A DNA stretch of 64,000 bases from Atopomonas sediminilitoris. Its GTDB lineage: Bacteria; Pseudomonadota; Gammaproteobacteria; Pseudomonadales; Pseudomonadaceae. Shown here in pieces: positions 26,907-35,976 of this stretch; the first letter of the stretch is position 1; every line of letters starts with the position of its first letter. A model generated the notes under the pieces. It saw only the letters and a list, made by a program, of their open reading frames with translations. It did not search any database and was not told the DNA's origin. The position numbers were made by a program, and so were the translations under genes. Location: assembly GCF_022601735.1 (NCBI RefSeq), contig NZ_JAKUMM010000003.1:186001-250000 (forward strand). The letters are read 5' to 3'.

Positions 26907-27629
26907 ATGCTTTTTACCGTCCGCTCATTTGTTAGCCTGTGCGCGCTGACCAGCTTGCTCGGTGGCTGCTCTGTGTTTGATACACCCAGCACACCACCAC
27001 AGGACAACACTGCACGACTTCAAGGCATGCTGACGTGGACTAACCAACAACACACCTTTGTGCCTTGCAATGAAGGCCGCACCTTTTGGCTGGAAGACCA
27101 CAGCCAACAACTCGAGCAAGCGTTCTGGAATCTCGCCCCCGGCAGTGGCATGCAAGTGTTTGCCGACCTCAGCGGCGAGCTCAAAGGTAAGCCCAAGCAA
27201 GGCAGCGGCATGCGCAGCGACGGTTTGTTTGAGGTGCAGCAAGTGCATCGCGTCAATGCCGAAGGCTTGCAATGCGTTGATCTCAACTTCGCAGCCAGTC
27301 TTTGGCGCGCGCACGGCAACGAGCCGGGCTGGAGCGTGCGCATTGGTCGCCAAGGCATGCAGCTAGAGCGCGCCGACTTCCCGCCCATGGCGCTGCCCTA
27401 CATCGTCGAGGCCGTGCCTAACGGGCAGCACAGTTACAGCAGCGAGGCCAACGGGCAACGCATTGAGCTGAACCTGCAACCCGGTGAATGCCGCGACAGC
27501 ATGACCGGCGCGTTCAGCAACTGGCAGGCCCGCTTAAGCATCGGCGATAAAGTTTTTCGTGGCTGCGCCTACCCTGGCGCACTGCAGACAGCGGAATCTC
27601 AGCCAAGCAAACCGCTCAGCGCCGACTAA
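26907..27629 (+). CDS. Lipoprotein of COG3650 type
   Basis: A 240-residue lipoprotein. Signal segment LFTVRSFVSLCALTSLLGGCS with lipobox LGGC. The mature protein has two parts: one with TARLQGMLTWTNQQHTFVPCNEGRTFWLED, a beta-rich motif with a conserved Cys, and a C-terminal one with GWSVRIGRQGMQLERAD and RIELNLQPGECRDSMTGAFSNWQARLSIG, typical of the COG3650 family. Function is unknown. AAAGGA precedes ATG 26907. Confidence 0.75.
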   Translation: MLFTVRSFVSLCALTSLLGGCSVFDTPSTPPQDNTARLQGMLTWTNQQHTFVPCNEGRTFWLEDHSQQLEQAFWNLAPGSGMQVFADLSGELKGKPKQGSGMRSDGLFEVQQVHRVNAEGLQCVDLNFAASLWRAHGNEPGWSVRIGRQGMQLERADFPPMALPYIVEAVPNGQHSYSSEANGQRIELNLQPGECRDSMTGAFSNWQARLSIGDKVFRGCAYPGALQTAESQPSKPLSAD

Positions 27630-27640
27630 CCTCGTACCTT

Positions 27641-27670
27641 GGTGCTTTGGTGCTTTGGTGCTTTGGTGCC
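27641..27670. repeat. 8-bp tandem repeat (GGTGCTTT, 3.75 copies)
   Basis: Three exact GGTGCTTT units at 27641-27664 plus GGTGCC. It starts 12 nt after the lipoprotein stop. Such an array can vary in copy number by slippage, but it is outside coding sequence. Confidence 0.85.
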
Positions 27671-27699
27671 TTGCAGCGCGCAACGCGGCTCAAGGCACC
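27665..27699 (+). terminator. Possible terminator stem-loop after the lipoprotein gene
   Basis: GGTGCCTTG (27665-27673) pairs with CAAGGCACC (27691-27699) around a 17-nt loop, merging with the tandem repeat. The tail is TGCTGTCTT, a poor U-tract, so termination strength is doubtful. Confidence 0.4.
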
Positions 27700-27827
27700 T
27701 GCTGTCTTCCTCGCCACCAACCCTCTGCCTCCACCCGCTATGCTGTAATCAACCTGCATGCTCTGCATCAAGATGATTCGCTGCACCGCGTGCCAGTCTG
27801 GGTTATGCCTACGGACAGGAGACGTCT

Positions 27828-28832
27828 ATGACCATCAAAGTTGCTATCAACGGCTACGGCCGCATCGGCCGCGCACTGCTACGCATCATCAGCCAAAACC
27901 CGCAGTATCAAGACCTCGAACTGGTCGCCATTAATGATCTTGGCGATGCACAGACCCTCGCGCATCTGACCCGCTATGACTCAACCTTTGGCCCGCTGCA
28001 CGCAGAACTCAGCGAACACGACGGGCACTGGCGTATTGGCCAACAACACATCACGCTGCTGGCGGAAAAAGACCCCAGCAAGCTGCCTTGGCAAGCACTG
28101 GGCGTTGATCTGGTCTTGGAGTGCAGCGGCAAGTTTAAGCAGCGCCAGCAAGCGGCCGCGCACTTGCTCGCCGGTGCTAAGCGCGTGCTCGCTTCGCACC
28201 CGATGGACGATGCCGATCTGACCTTGGTCTACGGCGTTAACCACCAAGCCTTAACCGGCGCCATGCAGGTTGTTTCCAACGCCTCGTGCACCACCAATTG
28301 TTTAGCCCCGGTAGCGCACGTGCTCGACCAGTTGTGCGGCATTGAAAGCGGCTTAATCACCACCGTGCATGCCTACACCAATGATCAAAACCTGTTGGAC
28401 AAGACCCACAGTGACTTGTATCGCGCTCGCGCAGCGGCGCTGTCGATGATCCCCAGTAAAACCGGAGCGGCCAAAGCCGTTGGCCTAGTGCTGCCGCACC
28501 TTAACGGCAAGCTCGATGGCTTAGCCGTGCGCGTCCCCACGCCTAACGTGTCTCTGGTCGATTTGGTCGCCCAAGTTCGCACACCGCTCGACAAAGAAGC
28601 CCTCCATCACGGCTTTAGCCAAGCGGCCGCCGCCATGCCACACGGTGTATTAGCGGTGAATGATTTGCCACTGGTGTCGGTAGACTTCAACGGCAATCCG
28701 CATTCCGCCACCCTCGACAGCGGTCAAACCCGCGTACAGGGGCACTTGATTAAGCTAATGGCTTGGTACGACAACGAATGGGGCTTTGCCCATCGCATGT
28801 TGGATGTGGTGCAGCACTGGCAGACGGTGTAA
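27828..28832 (+). CDS. gap: Type I glyceraldehyde-3-phosphate dehydrogenase
   Basis: Glycolytic/gluconeogenic enzyme of 334 residues that oxidatively phosphorylates glyceraldehyde-3-phosphate. The N-terminal Rossmann motif is INGYGRIGR. VAINDLGD places an Asp after the second strand, which favours NAD over NADP. Catalytic Cys154 is in SNASCTTNCLAP and the general-base His is in TTVHAYTNDQ. WYDNEWGF near the end is canonical. It has its own promoter region and is not linked to other glycolysis genes here. An Epd-type function cannot be fully excluded by sequence alone. The RBS region reads ACAGGAGACGTCT before ATG. Confidence 0.92.
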   Translation: MTIKVAINGYGRIGRALLRIISQNPQYQDLELVAINDLGDAQTLAHLTRYDSTFGPLHAELSEHDGHWRIGQQHITLLAEKDPSKLPWQALGVDLVLECSGKFKQRQQAAAHLLAGAKRVLASHPMDDADLTLVYGVNHQALTGAMQVVSNASCTTNCLAPVAHVLDQLCGIESGLITTVHAYTNDQNLLDKTHSDLYRARAAALSMIPSKTGAAKAVGLVLPHLNGKLDGLAVRVPTPNVSLVDLVAQVRTPLDKEALHHGFSQAAAAMPHGVLAVNDLPLVSVDFNGNPHSATLDSGQTRVQGHLIKLMAWYDNEWGFAHRMLDVVQHWQTV

Positions 28833-28933
28833 CCCAGCCTTACAACAACACTTTAAAACCACACCTGATTAACCGCAGCTTATAACCAAAGAGCAGCTTA
28901 TTAACTTAAAAGCATCTAATTTGGCTCTTAAAC

Positions 28934-28957
28934 AGCCGGTACAATCGCCGGCTTTTT
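28934..28957 (+). terminator. Terminator-like hairpin in the gap-nhaC interval
   Basis: AGCCGG (28934-28939) pairs with CCGGCT (28948-28953), followed by TTTT. It is 102 nt after the gap stop and could end the gap transcript or act in the nhaC leader. TACAAT in its loop also resembles a -10 box. Confidence 0.5.
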
Positions 28958-28986
28958 AAGGCCAGCCACCCGCCCGGCCTTGATAC

Positions 28987-29029
28987 GAGCCCGATCATCG
29001 GGCTCACGCAGCGGCGATCATCACGCCGC
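28987..29029 (+). promoter_or_regulatory. Two adjacent hairpins in the nhaC 5' region
   Basis: GAGCCCG (28987-28993) pairs with CGGGCTC (28999-29005) over loop ATCAT. GCGGCG (29011-29016) pairs with CGCCGC (29024-29029) over loop ATCATCA. They end 32 nt before nhaC. Shared loop sequence suggests an RNA or protein recognition element, but this is unproven. Confidence 0.35.
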
Positions 29030-29061
29030 CCACCCTCTTCGACCGTGATCCGGGAGATTGC

Positions 29062-30372
29062 ATGAACAGCACACCACGTGCCAGTGCTTGGGCGCTATTG
29101 CCTTTGCTGGTATTTCTCGCTCTATTTTTAGGCAGTGGCCTGTACCACAGCCATATCGGCACTGACTTCGCTTTTTACCAGTTAAAAGCACCGGTCGCAG
29201 CCTTAGTCGCACTCTTGGTAGCGCTGTGCTTAGGCCGCGAGAGCCTTAATCGCAAGCTGGATACTTTTATTGCCGGCATTGGCGACTCCACCATTATTTT
29301 GATGTGCTTGGTGTTTTTATTAGCCGGTGCGTTTGCCGCCGTGACCAAGGCCATTGGCGGTGTAGATGCCACCGTCAGCTTGGGCTTAAGCCTGCTCCCC
29401 GAACAACTCATCCTGCCCGGCCTGTTTATCGTGGCGGCTTTTTTGGCCACCGCCATGGGCACTTCAATGGGCACCATTGGTGCGCTAGCTCCGGTGGCTG
29501 CAGGCTTCGCCCAAGCCACCGGGCTTGATATGCCTTTAACCATGGGCGCAGTGATTGGCGGGGCGATGTTTGGCGATAACTTATCGATCATCTCCGACAC
29601 CACCATCGCCGCCACGCGCTCACAAAACGTCGGCATGCGCGACAAGTTCATGCTCAACCTGCGGATCGCACTACCGGCGGCAATCGCCACCTTGCTGTTA
29701 CTGGCTTGGCTTGGCACTGGCGCGCAGAGCGAGCCGCGCGAAAGCGCTAATGTGTGGCTAGTACTGCCTTATGTGGCGGTCTTGGCACTGGCGATTAGCG
29801 GCTTAAATGTGATTTTGGTGTTACTGGCCGGCATTGTCCTGTCAGGCATTAGCGGGCTATTGCTGGCACCTGACTACGGCGTGCTGAAGTTCGGCAACGA
29901 TATTTACGCAGGCTTTGCAGGCATGCTGGAAATCATGTTGCTATCGATGCTGATCGGCGGCCTATCCGCACTCATGAAGACGCAAGGCGGTTTGGCTTGG
30001 CTCAGCCAAGGCATTGCCAAGCTCACCACCCTGCTCGCCATCGGCCAACGTCGCGCGGGTGAGTTTGCGATTGCCGCCGTGGTCAGCCTAGCCAACTTGT
30101 TTGTCGCCAATAACACCGTGGCGATCATCCTCAGCGGTGAAGTCGCGAAGAACATCGCGCAAAAAGACAACGTCGACCCCAAGCGCAGCGCCAGCTTGCT
30201 GGATATCTTTTCTTGCGTGGTGCAAGGCGTGATTCCTTGGGGCGCACAAATACTGCTGGCCGGCTCGCTGGCTGGCGTCTCGCCGTTAGCTTTGGTGAGT
30301 TCGGTGTACTACTGCTGGCTATTGGCCGCGGTCGCGGTTGTCTCCATCATCCTTGGGCGCCCGCGCGGCTAA
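29062..30372 (+). CDS. nhaC: Na+/H+ antiporter, NhaC family
   Basis: Inner-membrane antiporter of 436 residues with 10-12 hydrophobic segments. Family features are LATAMGTSMGTIGALAPVAAGFA, GGAMFGDNLSIISDTTIAATRSQNV with the conserved Gly-Asp-Asn and Asp-Thr residues, and a later SLANLFVANNTVAIIL. CVVQGVIPWGAQILL near the end is typical of NhaC. GGAG precedes ATG 29062. The 3' end overlaps the convergent PLP-enzyme gene by 26 bp. Expected to exchange Na+ for H+; some family members are electroneutral. Confidence 0.9.
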   Translation: MNSTPRASAWALLPLLVFLALFLGSGLYHSHIGTDFAFYQLKAPVAALVALLVALCLGRESLNRKLDTFIAGIGDSTIILMCLVFLLAGAFAAVTKAIGGVDATVSLGLSLLPEQLILPGLFIVAAFLATAMGTSMGTIGALAPVAAGFAQATGLDMPLTMGAVIGGAMFGDNLSIISDTTIAATRSQNVGMRDKFMLNLRIALPAAIATLLLLAWLGTGAQSEPRESANVWLVLPYVAVLALAISGLNVILVLLAGIVLSGISGLLLAPDYGVLKFGNDIYAGFAGMLEIMLLSMLIGGLSALMKTQGGLAWLSQGIAKLTTLLAIGQRRAGEFAIAAVVSLANLFVANNTVAIILSGEVAKNIAQKDNVDPKRSASLLDIFSCVVQGVIPWGAQILLAGSLAGVSPLALVSSVYYCWLLAAVAVVSIILGRPRG

Positions 30373-31459
30373 AGTGTTCGACCACCGGCGCGGGTAATGC
30401 CGCGCCTTGCTCGGCAGTTGCGGCAATCTGCACGATCAGCGCGGGCAAGTCATAACCTTGCGCCGCCAACCAAGCATCGTCGTAATAAGTGCTGGCATAA
30501 CGCTCACCACTGTCACACAACAACGTCACGATCGAGCCTTGCTGCCCTGCCGCGTGCATTTGTTCGGCCGCCAGCAACACGCCGAGCAAGTTGGTGCCGC
30601 TCGAGGCACCGACCCTGCGCCCTAGCCGCTGCGCCAAATAGTGCATCGCCGCCAGCGACCAAGCGTCCGGCACCTTGAGCATGGCGTCCAACACCTGCGG
30701 CACAAACGAAGCCTCCACTTGTGGCCGACCTATTCCCTCAATCCCCGAACCACGCGCCAACGTCAGCTGTGCATCCCCGGTGAGGTAGTTCTGGTAAAAC
30801 ACCGAGTGCTCCGGATCAACCGCCAGCACTTGGCTGTCATGACGCTGATAACGCACGTAACGGCCGATGGTGGCCAAAGTGCCGCCCGTGCCCGGGCTCG
30901 CCACAATCCATGTCGGGATGGGGTAACGCTCGCGGCTCATCTGCTGAAAAATCGATTCCGCAATGTTGTTATTGGCGCGCCAATCGGTAGCACGTTCGGC
31001 AAAGGTGAATTGATCCATAAAGTAGCCGCCTTGCTCACGCGCCAAGCGGGCGGACTCGCTGTAAATCGCTTTGGGATCATCCACCAAGTGACACTGACCA
31101 CCGTAGAAAGTGATTTGCGCGATTTTCGCCTGCGACGTCGTGGCCGGCATCACCGCAATAAACGGCAGGCCGAGCAAGCGAGCAAAATACGCCTCCGACA
31201 CCGCCGTAGAGCCGCTCGACGCTTCAATTACTGGCGCACCTTGGCGCAACTTACCGTTACACAAGGCGTACAAAAACAACGAACGCGCCAAACGGTGCTT
31301 CAAGCTACCCGTCGGGTGGCTGGACTCGTCTTTGAAATACACATCGATACCGGCGAACCCTGCCAGATCAAGCGGTATCAAATGCGTGTCGGCGCTGCGA
31401 TTAAAATCCGCCTCAATAATGGCAACCGACTGACTCACCCACTGGCGCTGCGCTGGCAT
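30347..31459 (-). CDS. PLP-dependent cysteine synthase-family enzyme
   Basis: Fold-type II PLP enzyme of 370 residues. PLP-binding Lys54 is in DESSHPTGSLKHR; SSGSTAVS contacts the substrate and SPGTGGTLATIGRY binds the PLP phosphate. The family (often called cysteine synthase or L-cysteine desulfhydrase Cds1-like) is longer than CysK/CysM and has a different substrate loop (SSGST instead of TSGNT). Beta-elimination from cysteine, releasing sulphide, is a reasonable guess but not certain. AGGA lies upstream of ATG 31459. It is divergent from nhaA and not linked to sulphur genes. Confidence 0.82.
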   Translation of the reverse strand: MPAQRQWVSQSVAIIEADFNRSADTHLIPLDLAGFAGIDVYFKDESSHPTGSLKHRLARSLFLYALCNGKLRQGAPVIEASSGSTAVSEAYFARLLGLPFIAVMPATTSQAKIAQITFYGGQCHLVDDPKAIYSESARLAREQGGYFMDQFTFAERATDWRANNNIAESIFQQMSRERYPIPTWIVASPGTGGTLATIGRYVRYQRHDSQVLAVDPEHSVFYQNYLTGDAQLTLARGSGIEGIGRPQVEASFVPQVLDAMLKVPDAWSLAAMHYLAQRLGRRVGASSGTNLLGVLLAAEQMHAAGQQGSIVTLLCDSGERYASTYYDDAWLAAQGYDLPALIVQIAATAEQGAALPAPVVEHFSRAGAQG

Positions 31460-31504
31460 AAACTTAATCCTTAAAAAACTCCTTTAAAATTAGTCGGGTA
31501 TACT

Positions 31505-31580
31505 CACCTGCGCTAGGCACAGCGGTGTGAAACATCCCCACACAGTTGCGGTTTGTACTCCACCCGCGTCCCTCATAAAT
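31505..31580 (+). promoter_or_regulatory. Candidate riboswitch-like structured leader of nhaA
   Basis: Three consecutive short hairpins lie in 75 nt: CGCT/AGCG (31511-31524, loop AGGCAC), GTGTG/CACAC (31525-31543, loop AAACATCCC) and GCGG/CCGC (31548-31567). They are followed by GTCCCTCAT and about 60 nt later by the nhaA ribosome site. Lithium-sensing nhaA-I and nhaA-II RNA motifs are known upstream of nhaA in proteobacteria. Position and compact structure fit, but I could not compare it with a covariance model. Confidence 0.45.
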
Positions 31581-31642
31581 TATTGTGACGTCATTCATGC
31601 GGCCCGCCAGAAGGTCGTGGTCACCCTGAAGGAGCTCCATTT

Positions 31643-32827
31643 ATGGTACGCATCAGGCATCGCCTCAAGCGGTTTGTCGAACTGGAATCGGCCGGCGGCA
31701 TCCTGCTGATCCTTGCCGCGATACTGGCGCTGGTGATTAATAACTCGCCCTTATCTTTCCTCTACGACTACTTTCTTGAAGTGCCGGTGGCGGTCAAAGT
31801 CGGCGCACTGGCCATCGACAAGCCCTTACTGCTGTGGATTAACGACGGCCTGATGGCACTGTTCTTCTTGCTGATCGGTTTAGAAGTTAAACGCGAACTG
31901 CTCGAAGGCCACCTATCACGCCCCTCACAAGTTGTTTTGCCTGGCATGGCCGCAATCGGCGGCATGCTGGTGCCGGCAGCCGTTTTTTGGTGGTTCAACC
32001 ATCACGAAGCCGAAGCCCTTAAAGGCTGGGCGATCCCCATGGCCACCGACATTGCCTTTGCCTTAGGTATTTTGGGGCTCTTGGGCTCCCGCGTGCCGGT
32101 CACCCTGAAACTGTTTTTAATGACCTTGGCCATCATCGACGACTTGGGCGCCATTGTTGTGATCGCCCTGTTTTACTCGGCGGATCTGTCCAACACCTCA
32201 CTGGTATTTGCTGGCATCTTCTTAAGCACCATGGTGCTGATGAACCGCATGGGCGTGAACAAGCTTGGCCCATACTTGATCATCGGTTTGTTCTTGTGGG
32301 TGAGCGTCCTCAAGAGCGGCGTTCACGCCACGCTCGCAGGCGTCGCCATGGCCTTTATCATCCCGCTACGCACCACCGATGGCAGCCCTTCGCCATTGCT
32401 GCTGGCCGAGCATGCGCTGCATCCTTGGATTGCCTTTGCCATCATGCCGATCTTCGCGTTTGCCAACGCCGGTGTCTCCCTGCAAGGGCTGACCTTCGCC
32501 AGCTTGCTTGACCCGGTGCCACTGGGGATCGCCGCCGGCTTGCTGATCGGTAAAACCGTCGGTGTGTTTGGCTTTAGCTGGCTCACGATTAAAACGCGCA
32601 TGGCAGACATGCCCGCCGCCAGCAATTGGACGCAAATACTGGCGGTCTCGGTGTTGTGCGGTATTGGTTTCACCATGAGCTTATTCATCGGCTCGCTGGC
32701 CTTTGAACCGGGCGTCAACCCGCATGCAGGCCTCGACCGGCTGGGTATTTTGGTTGGCTCCTTCTTCTCGGCCGTGATTGGCTATTGGTTAATGGCCAAA
32801 TCAAGCCCGGCGAAAGAGCAGCCATAA
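31643..32827 (+). CDS. nhaA: Na+/H+ antiporter NhaA
   Basis: Inner-membrane electrogenic antiporter of 394 residues, the usual length. It exports Na+ or Li+ against two protons. The ion-binding Asp pair lies in [23 protein letters not shown], and [17 protein letters not shown] holds the TDIAFA motif of the unwound helix [15 protein letters not shown] near the end is canonical. AAGGAG precedes ATG 31643. A strong palindromic terminator follows. It is the best-defined of the three antiporters in this window. Confidence 0.97.
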   Translation: MVRIRHRLKRFVELESAGGILLILAAILALVINNSPLSFLYDYFLEVPVAVKVGALAIDKPLLLWINDGLMALFFLLIGLEVKRELLEGHLSRPSQVVLPGMAAIGGMLVPAAVFWWFNHHEAEALKGWAIPMATDIAFALGILGLLGSRVPVTLKLFLMTLAIIDDLGAIVVIALFYSADLSNTSLVFAGIFLSTMVLMNRMGVNKLGPYLIIGLFLWVSVLKSGVHATLAGVAMAFIIPLRTTDGSPSPLLLAEHALHPWIAFAIMPIFAFANAGVSLQGLTFASLLDPVPLGIAAGLLIGKTVGVFGFSWLTIKTRMADMPAASNWTQILAVSVLCGIGFTMSLFIGSLAFEPGVNPHAGLDRLGILVGSFFSAVIGYWLMAKSSPAKEQP

Positions 32828-32834
32828 ATAACGC

Positions 32835-32875
32835 GCAATAAAAAACCCGAGACTGAGTCTCGGGTTTTTTATTGC
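32835..32875. terminator. Bidirectional terminator after nhaA
   Basis: Near-perfect palindrome: GCAATAAAAAACCCGAGACT and its complement flank a single base, with A6 and T6 tracts. It serves nhaA and the convergent grxD. Its outer 14 bases equal those of the bfr terminator at 9739. Confidence 0.93.
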
Positions 32876-32886
32876 CGGCTAAGCAA

Positions 32887-33207
32887 TCAGGCTTCGCTAA
32901 CCGCCTGCTTGATCAGGGTTTGCAACTCGCCGTTTTCAAACATTTCCAGCACGATATCGCTGCCACCGACCAGCTCACCTTTTACCCACAACTGCGGGAA
33001 GGTTGGCCAGTTCGCATACTTCGGCAGGTTGGTGCGAATGTCCGGATTTTGCAGGATGTCGACGTACGCGAATTTTTCGCCACACGCCATCACGGCCTGC
33101 GAGGCACGCGCAGAGAAACCACACTGCGGGGCATTGGGTGAGCCCTTCATGTACAACAGGATGGTGTTGTTAGCGATTTGTTCTTTGATGGTATCGATAA
33201 TGTCCAC
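32887..33207 (-). CDS. grxD: Monothiol glutaredoxin, Grx4 type
   Basis: Cytoplasmic glutaredoxin of 106 residues that carries [2Fe-2S] clusters with glutathione and BolA partners. The CGFS active site has Cys29 (SPNAPQCGFS). WPTFPQLWVKGELVGGSDIV contains the glutathione-binding TFPQ and GGSD. The start is GTG at 33207 with GAGGTGA upstream. Monocistronic, with a TACAAT-like -10 on the minus strand near 33270. Confidence 0.95.
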   Translation of the reverse strand: MDIIDTIKEQIANNTILLYMKGSPNAPQCGFSARASQAVMACGEKFAYVDILQNPDIRTNLPKYANWPTFPQLWVKGELVGGSDIVLEMFENGELQTLIKQAVSEA

Positions 33208-33346
33208 ACTTCACCTCGGCTAAACCTGGCTGCTGTTGAATCAGCGAGCGCAATCACGTTGGCGGCGATTGTAACGAAAAAACCCACGTCTCGCCGCGCT
33301 TTAACGCAGTAATTCAGTCAACTACTGACCGGCGTCAAACGCAAGG

Positions 33347-33841
33347 CTAGAAACCGCCCGCCGACAACGCCAAGCGCACATCCGCTATGCCCGGCTCCAC
33401 ACGGGTGAGCCCAACCTCTTCGATGACCACGCCGCGGGCTTCTAATTCAGCCAGCCACGCAAACAGCGTCGTTACCGCTAAGCGCTCGACTTGCAGCTCA
33501 ATCCAACCCGGTTGCTGCACATCGAGTCGCTGCAGGCGAATACCCTGCGCCTGCGCCGAGGCGGTCAGCAATCCTTGCAGTTGCTCGGCTTGCAGCGCTT
33601 GCTGAGCCACCGGCCGCCCAGTCACCGCCGGTGCATTGTGCATGATCAAAGCATTTAAGCTGCGCTGGCGTTGAAAGTCTTCGCCCGCCTGCTGTGCGTG
33701 GCGCTGCACCGGCAGCCAAGCCAGCACATACAACAGCACCATCAGCACAAAACCCGCCAACAGCAACAACGCGAAACGGTCCCGCGATGGCAGCGCTAAC
33801 CACCGCTGCCCCAAAGGCAATGCTTGCCAGTTGCTCGTCAT
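33347..33841 (-). CDS. gspM: Type II secretion inner-membrane protein GspM
   Basis: Bitopic inner-membrane protein of 164 residues, last gene of the gspE-M cluster (XcpZ in Pseudomonas). One helix about 23-43 (FALLLLAGFVLMVLLYVLAWL), then a ferredoxin-like periplasmic domain. It dimerises with GspL in the assembly platform. Starts within the gspL stop (ATGA) and has GGAGGTGAG before it. Confidence 0.88.
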   Translation of the reverse strand: MTSNWQALPLGQRWLALPSRDRFALLLLAGFVLMVLLYVLAWLPVQRHAQQAGEDFQRQRSLNALIMHNAPAVTGRPVAQQALQAEQLQGLLTASAQAQGIRLQRLDVQQPGWIELQVERLAVTTLFAWLAELEARGVVIEEVGLTRVEPGIADVRLALSAGGF

Positions 33842-35001
33842 GCCTCACCTCCAATTTGGACCCGAGCGACCACGTTGTCACCTTCACGCGAGGCCGAGCC
33901 CACCTGCGCATCCAGCCCCTGTTCTTGCAGCTGCCGGCGTAGTGCTTCTAGCGCTGCAAAATCGCTGGCTTCAACCTCTAGACTCAAGCTATCGGCACTG
34001 CGTCGATAATCCACTTGTAACACCCGCACGTTCGTCCCTTGGCTGAGCAAGCCGCCGGCCACCTGTTGCAGCTGGCCGATAAAACCCGCGCCTGTTGGCG
34101 CTTGTTCTTGACGCAAGTGCTCACGAAATTGCGCCTCTAAATTGACGATGCGGCGATCTTGCGGAAACAGTGTTTGATATTGCGCGCGGCTTTGTTCAGC
34201 CAACGCATCGGCCTGCTGCTGTAGATACAGACCTTGCCCCAGATTAAACGACCACTGCAGCAGCACAGCCAAGCCCAGCAGTGCCGCCACAGGCAGCCAA
34301 CGCTTGGCCGGCGTGCGATCGGTTGGCGGCGCGTAATCCCCCTGCGCCAACTCGATGGCCACGGCGCTCGCTTGCGGACGCTGCAGTTCGGTCGCACTCG
34401 GCCAGTCTGCATGCGCCTCACCTTGTAGGCGCCAACCTTGCGCATCATGTTGCGCCAATAGGCTGTGCAAGGTTTCGCGGGTAACCGCCAGACATTGCCC
34501 GTCGGCGCTGTACCAAAGACCACGCCCCTGCCACAAACACCACGCCGCCTGCTCGGCTTGACCGACCAATTGACTAGCCAATTGATCCGCATCGACCTGC
34601 ACACTGCTGACTTGCGCATTCAACGCCGCCAGCTCAGCTAACCAGCCCTCCAAGCGCGTCTTACGCAGCGCCAACACCCGCGTTTTGCCCTGCTCCTCGC
34701 GACCAATGGCGAGGTGCAAGGCGTCAACATCTTCGGCCAGTTGTTCTTCAACCGCATAGGCCAGCGCCTGCTGCAACCAACGCTGTTTGCGGGTCGGCAG
34801 CTCAACCGTGAGCACCGTGACCGACTCAACGGGGATTAACACCTGTAGCGCCACAGGGCTTGGCTGCTCGGCCAATAGCGCTTGCCACTCATCCCAGTCA
34901 CCGCGCCCAGCATGGCCCTGCTCATCCCACCATCGCAGGTCATCCAGCGCACTCAATGCCAGGCCTTGGGCCGCCTGCGGGCCTAGACTCAACTGCCACA
35001 T
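33838..35001 (-). CDS. gspL: Type II secretion protein GspL
   Basis: Inner-membrane platform protein of 387 residues (XcpY). The N-terminal 220 residues form the actin-like cytoplasmic domain that recruits the GspE ATPase. A helix at about 237-256 follows, then a coiled-coil and a ferredoxin-like periplasmic domain that pairs with GspM. GGAG precedes ATG 35001. Stop and gspM start overlap. Confidence 0.88.
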   Translation of the reverse strand: MWQLSLGPQAAQGLALSALDDLRWWDEQGHAGRGDWDEWQALLAEQPSPVALQVLIPVESVTVLTVELPTRKQRWLQQALAYAVEEQLAEDVDALHLAIGREEQGKTRVLALRKTRLEGWLAELAALNAQVSSVQVDADQLASQLVGQAEQAAWCLWQGRGLWYSADGQCLAVTRETLHSLLAQHDAQGWRLQGEAHADWPSATELQRPQASAVAIELAQGDYAPPTDRTPAKRWLPVAALLGLAVLLQWSFNLGQGLYLQQQADALAEQSRAQYQTLFPQDRRIVNLEAQFREHLRQEQAPTGAGFIGQLQQVAGGLLSQGTNVRVLQVDYRRSADSLSLEVEASDFAALEALRRQLQEQGLDAQVGSASREGDNVVARVQIGGEA

Positions 35002-35004
35002 GGC

Positions 35005-35976
35005 TTATTGCTCCTTCTTCACTGGCTTGCTGACTTGCGGCCAGCGCTGACTAAAATCGCGCCCGAGCACATGCACCTTACCTTGCGCGTCACGCTGCAA
35101 CGTCGATTGCACCACGCGCTGAGCATCACCCAAACGCACTAAGGTGGTCACGGTAAAAAAATGGCTACCAACACTTAAACCTTGCGCCGCTACGCCCATG
35201 CCAGCCAGTGCTGACTGACTCAAAAAACCAGCCACATCGGGATAACCTTGGGCGCCCCGCGCGGCGACCAACACCTTGGCGCTGTCAGGCGTGAGCGGAT
35301 CGGCCAAGGTGCTTAGCAGCAACGCGCTGGCAGTATTGATATTCAGCGGTGCCTGCGCCGGTAATGCGCTGACCCACGGGGCTAACTTGCGCCAGTCTTC
35401 ATCGCTCATGCCGAGCAGCAGGCGCATCTCGCTGGCGTCGGCCAACAGGCGATTGCCGGCTCGGTACGGCGGTTGCTGCAATAAATAGGCGCCATCTTCA
35501 GCGCCCTGTTCGCCTGAAACCTCTTGATCGGCATCCAGCCAATCGGCCAAGCGCTGCGCATAAGGCGCACGGATGTCTAAGCGCAGCAACAGGCGCTGCA
35601 GGCGTTGCACGGCGTTTTGATCGACCTGCTTATCGCGCAGCAAGCTATTGAGATTGAAACGCCCCGACACATCTTCGATGCGTACTTGGATTTCACCGCC
35701 GTCCACCGGATACGCCGGCAAAGGTTTGGCCCACGCCTCTTGCAGGTGATCCAATGGCTGCGCTGGATTGCCAGCCAGCGCATCACGCTGCAATAACGCT
35801 TGCGCCAAGCGCTCGCCACCCAAGGCGTAATGCAGCGCTTGACGCTGCGTGATCGGCACACCAACCGCGCGAATGGTCAGCTGCTGCCGGCTGATCATCG
35901 CCGCGCTCACCACAGTGACCAGCGCCACGATCAGCAGCACCGTAATCAAAGCCACGCCCTGTTGTGCCCGCTTCAC
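35005..35976 (-). CDS. gspK: Type II secretion minor pseudopilin GspK
   Basis: Pseudopilus tip protein of 323 residues (XcpX). The prepilin peptidase site is after Gly7 (KRAQQG-VALITVLLIVALV). Position +5 is Thr rather than Glu, normal for GspK. The large globular domain is expected to cap the pseudopilus with GspI and GspJ. GTG start at 35976 overlapping the gspJ stop (GTGA). Confidence 0.9.
   Translation of the reverse strand: MKRAQQGVALITVLLIVALVTVVSAAMISRQQLTIRAVGVPITQRQALHYALGGERLAQALLQRDALAGNPAQPLDHLQEAWAKPLPAYPVDGGEIQVRIEDVSGRFNLNSLLRDKQVDQNAVQRLQRLLLRLDIRAPYAQRLADWLDADQEVSGEQGAEDGAYLLQQPPYRAGNRLLADASEMRLLLGMSDEDWRKLAPWVSALPAQAPLNINTASALLLSTLADPLTPDSAKVLVAARGAQGYPDVAGFLSQSALAGMGVAAQGLSVGSHFFTVTTLVRLGDAQRVVQSTLQRDAQGKVHVLGRDFSQRWPQVSKPVKKEQ

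Noticed and set aside
30641..31474. 277-codon plus-strand ORF
   Set aside because: Antisense to the PLP-dependent enzyme, Arg- and His-rich, typical of a shadow frame.
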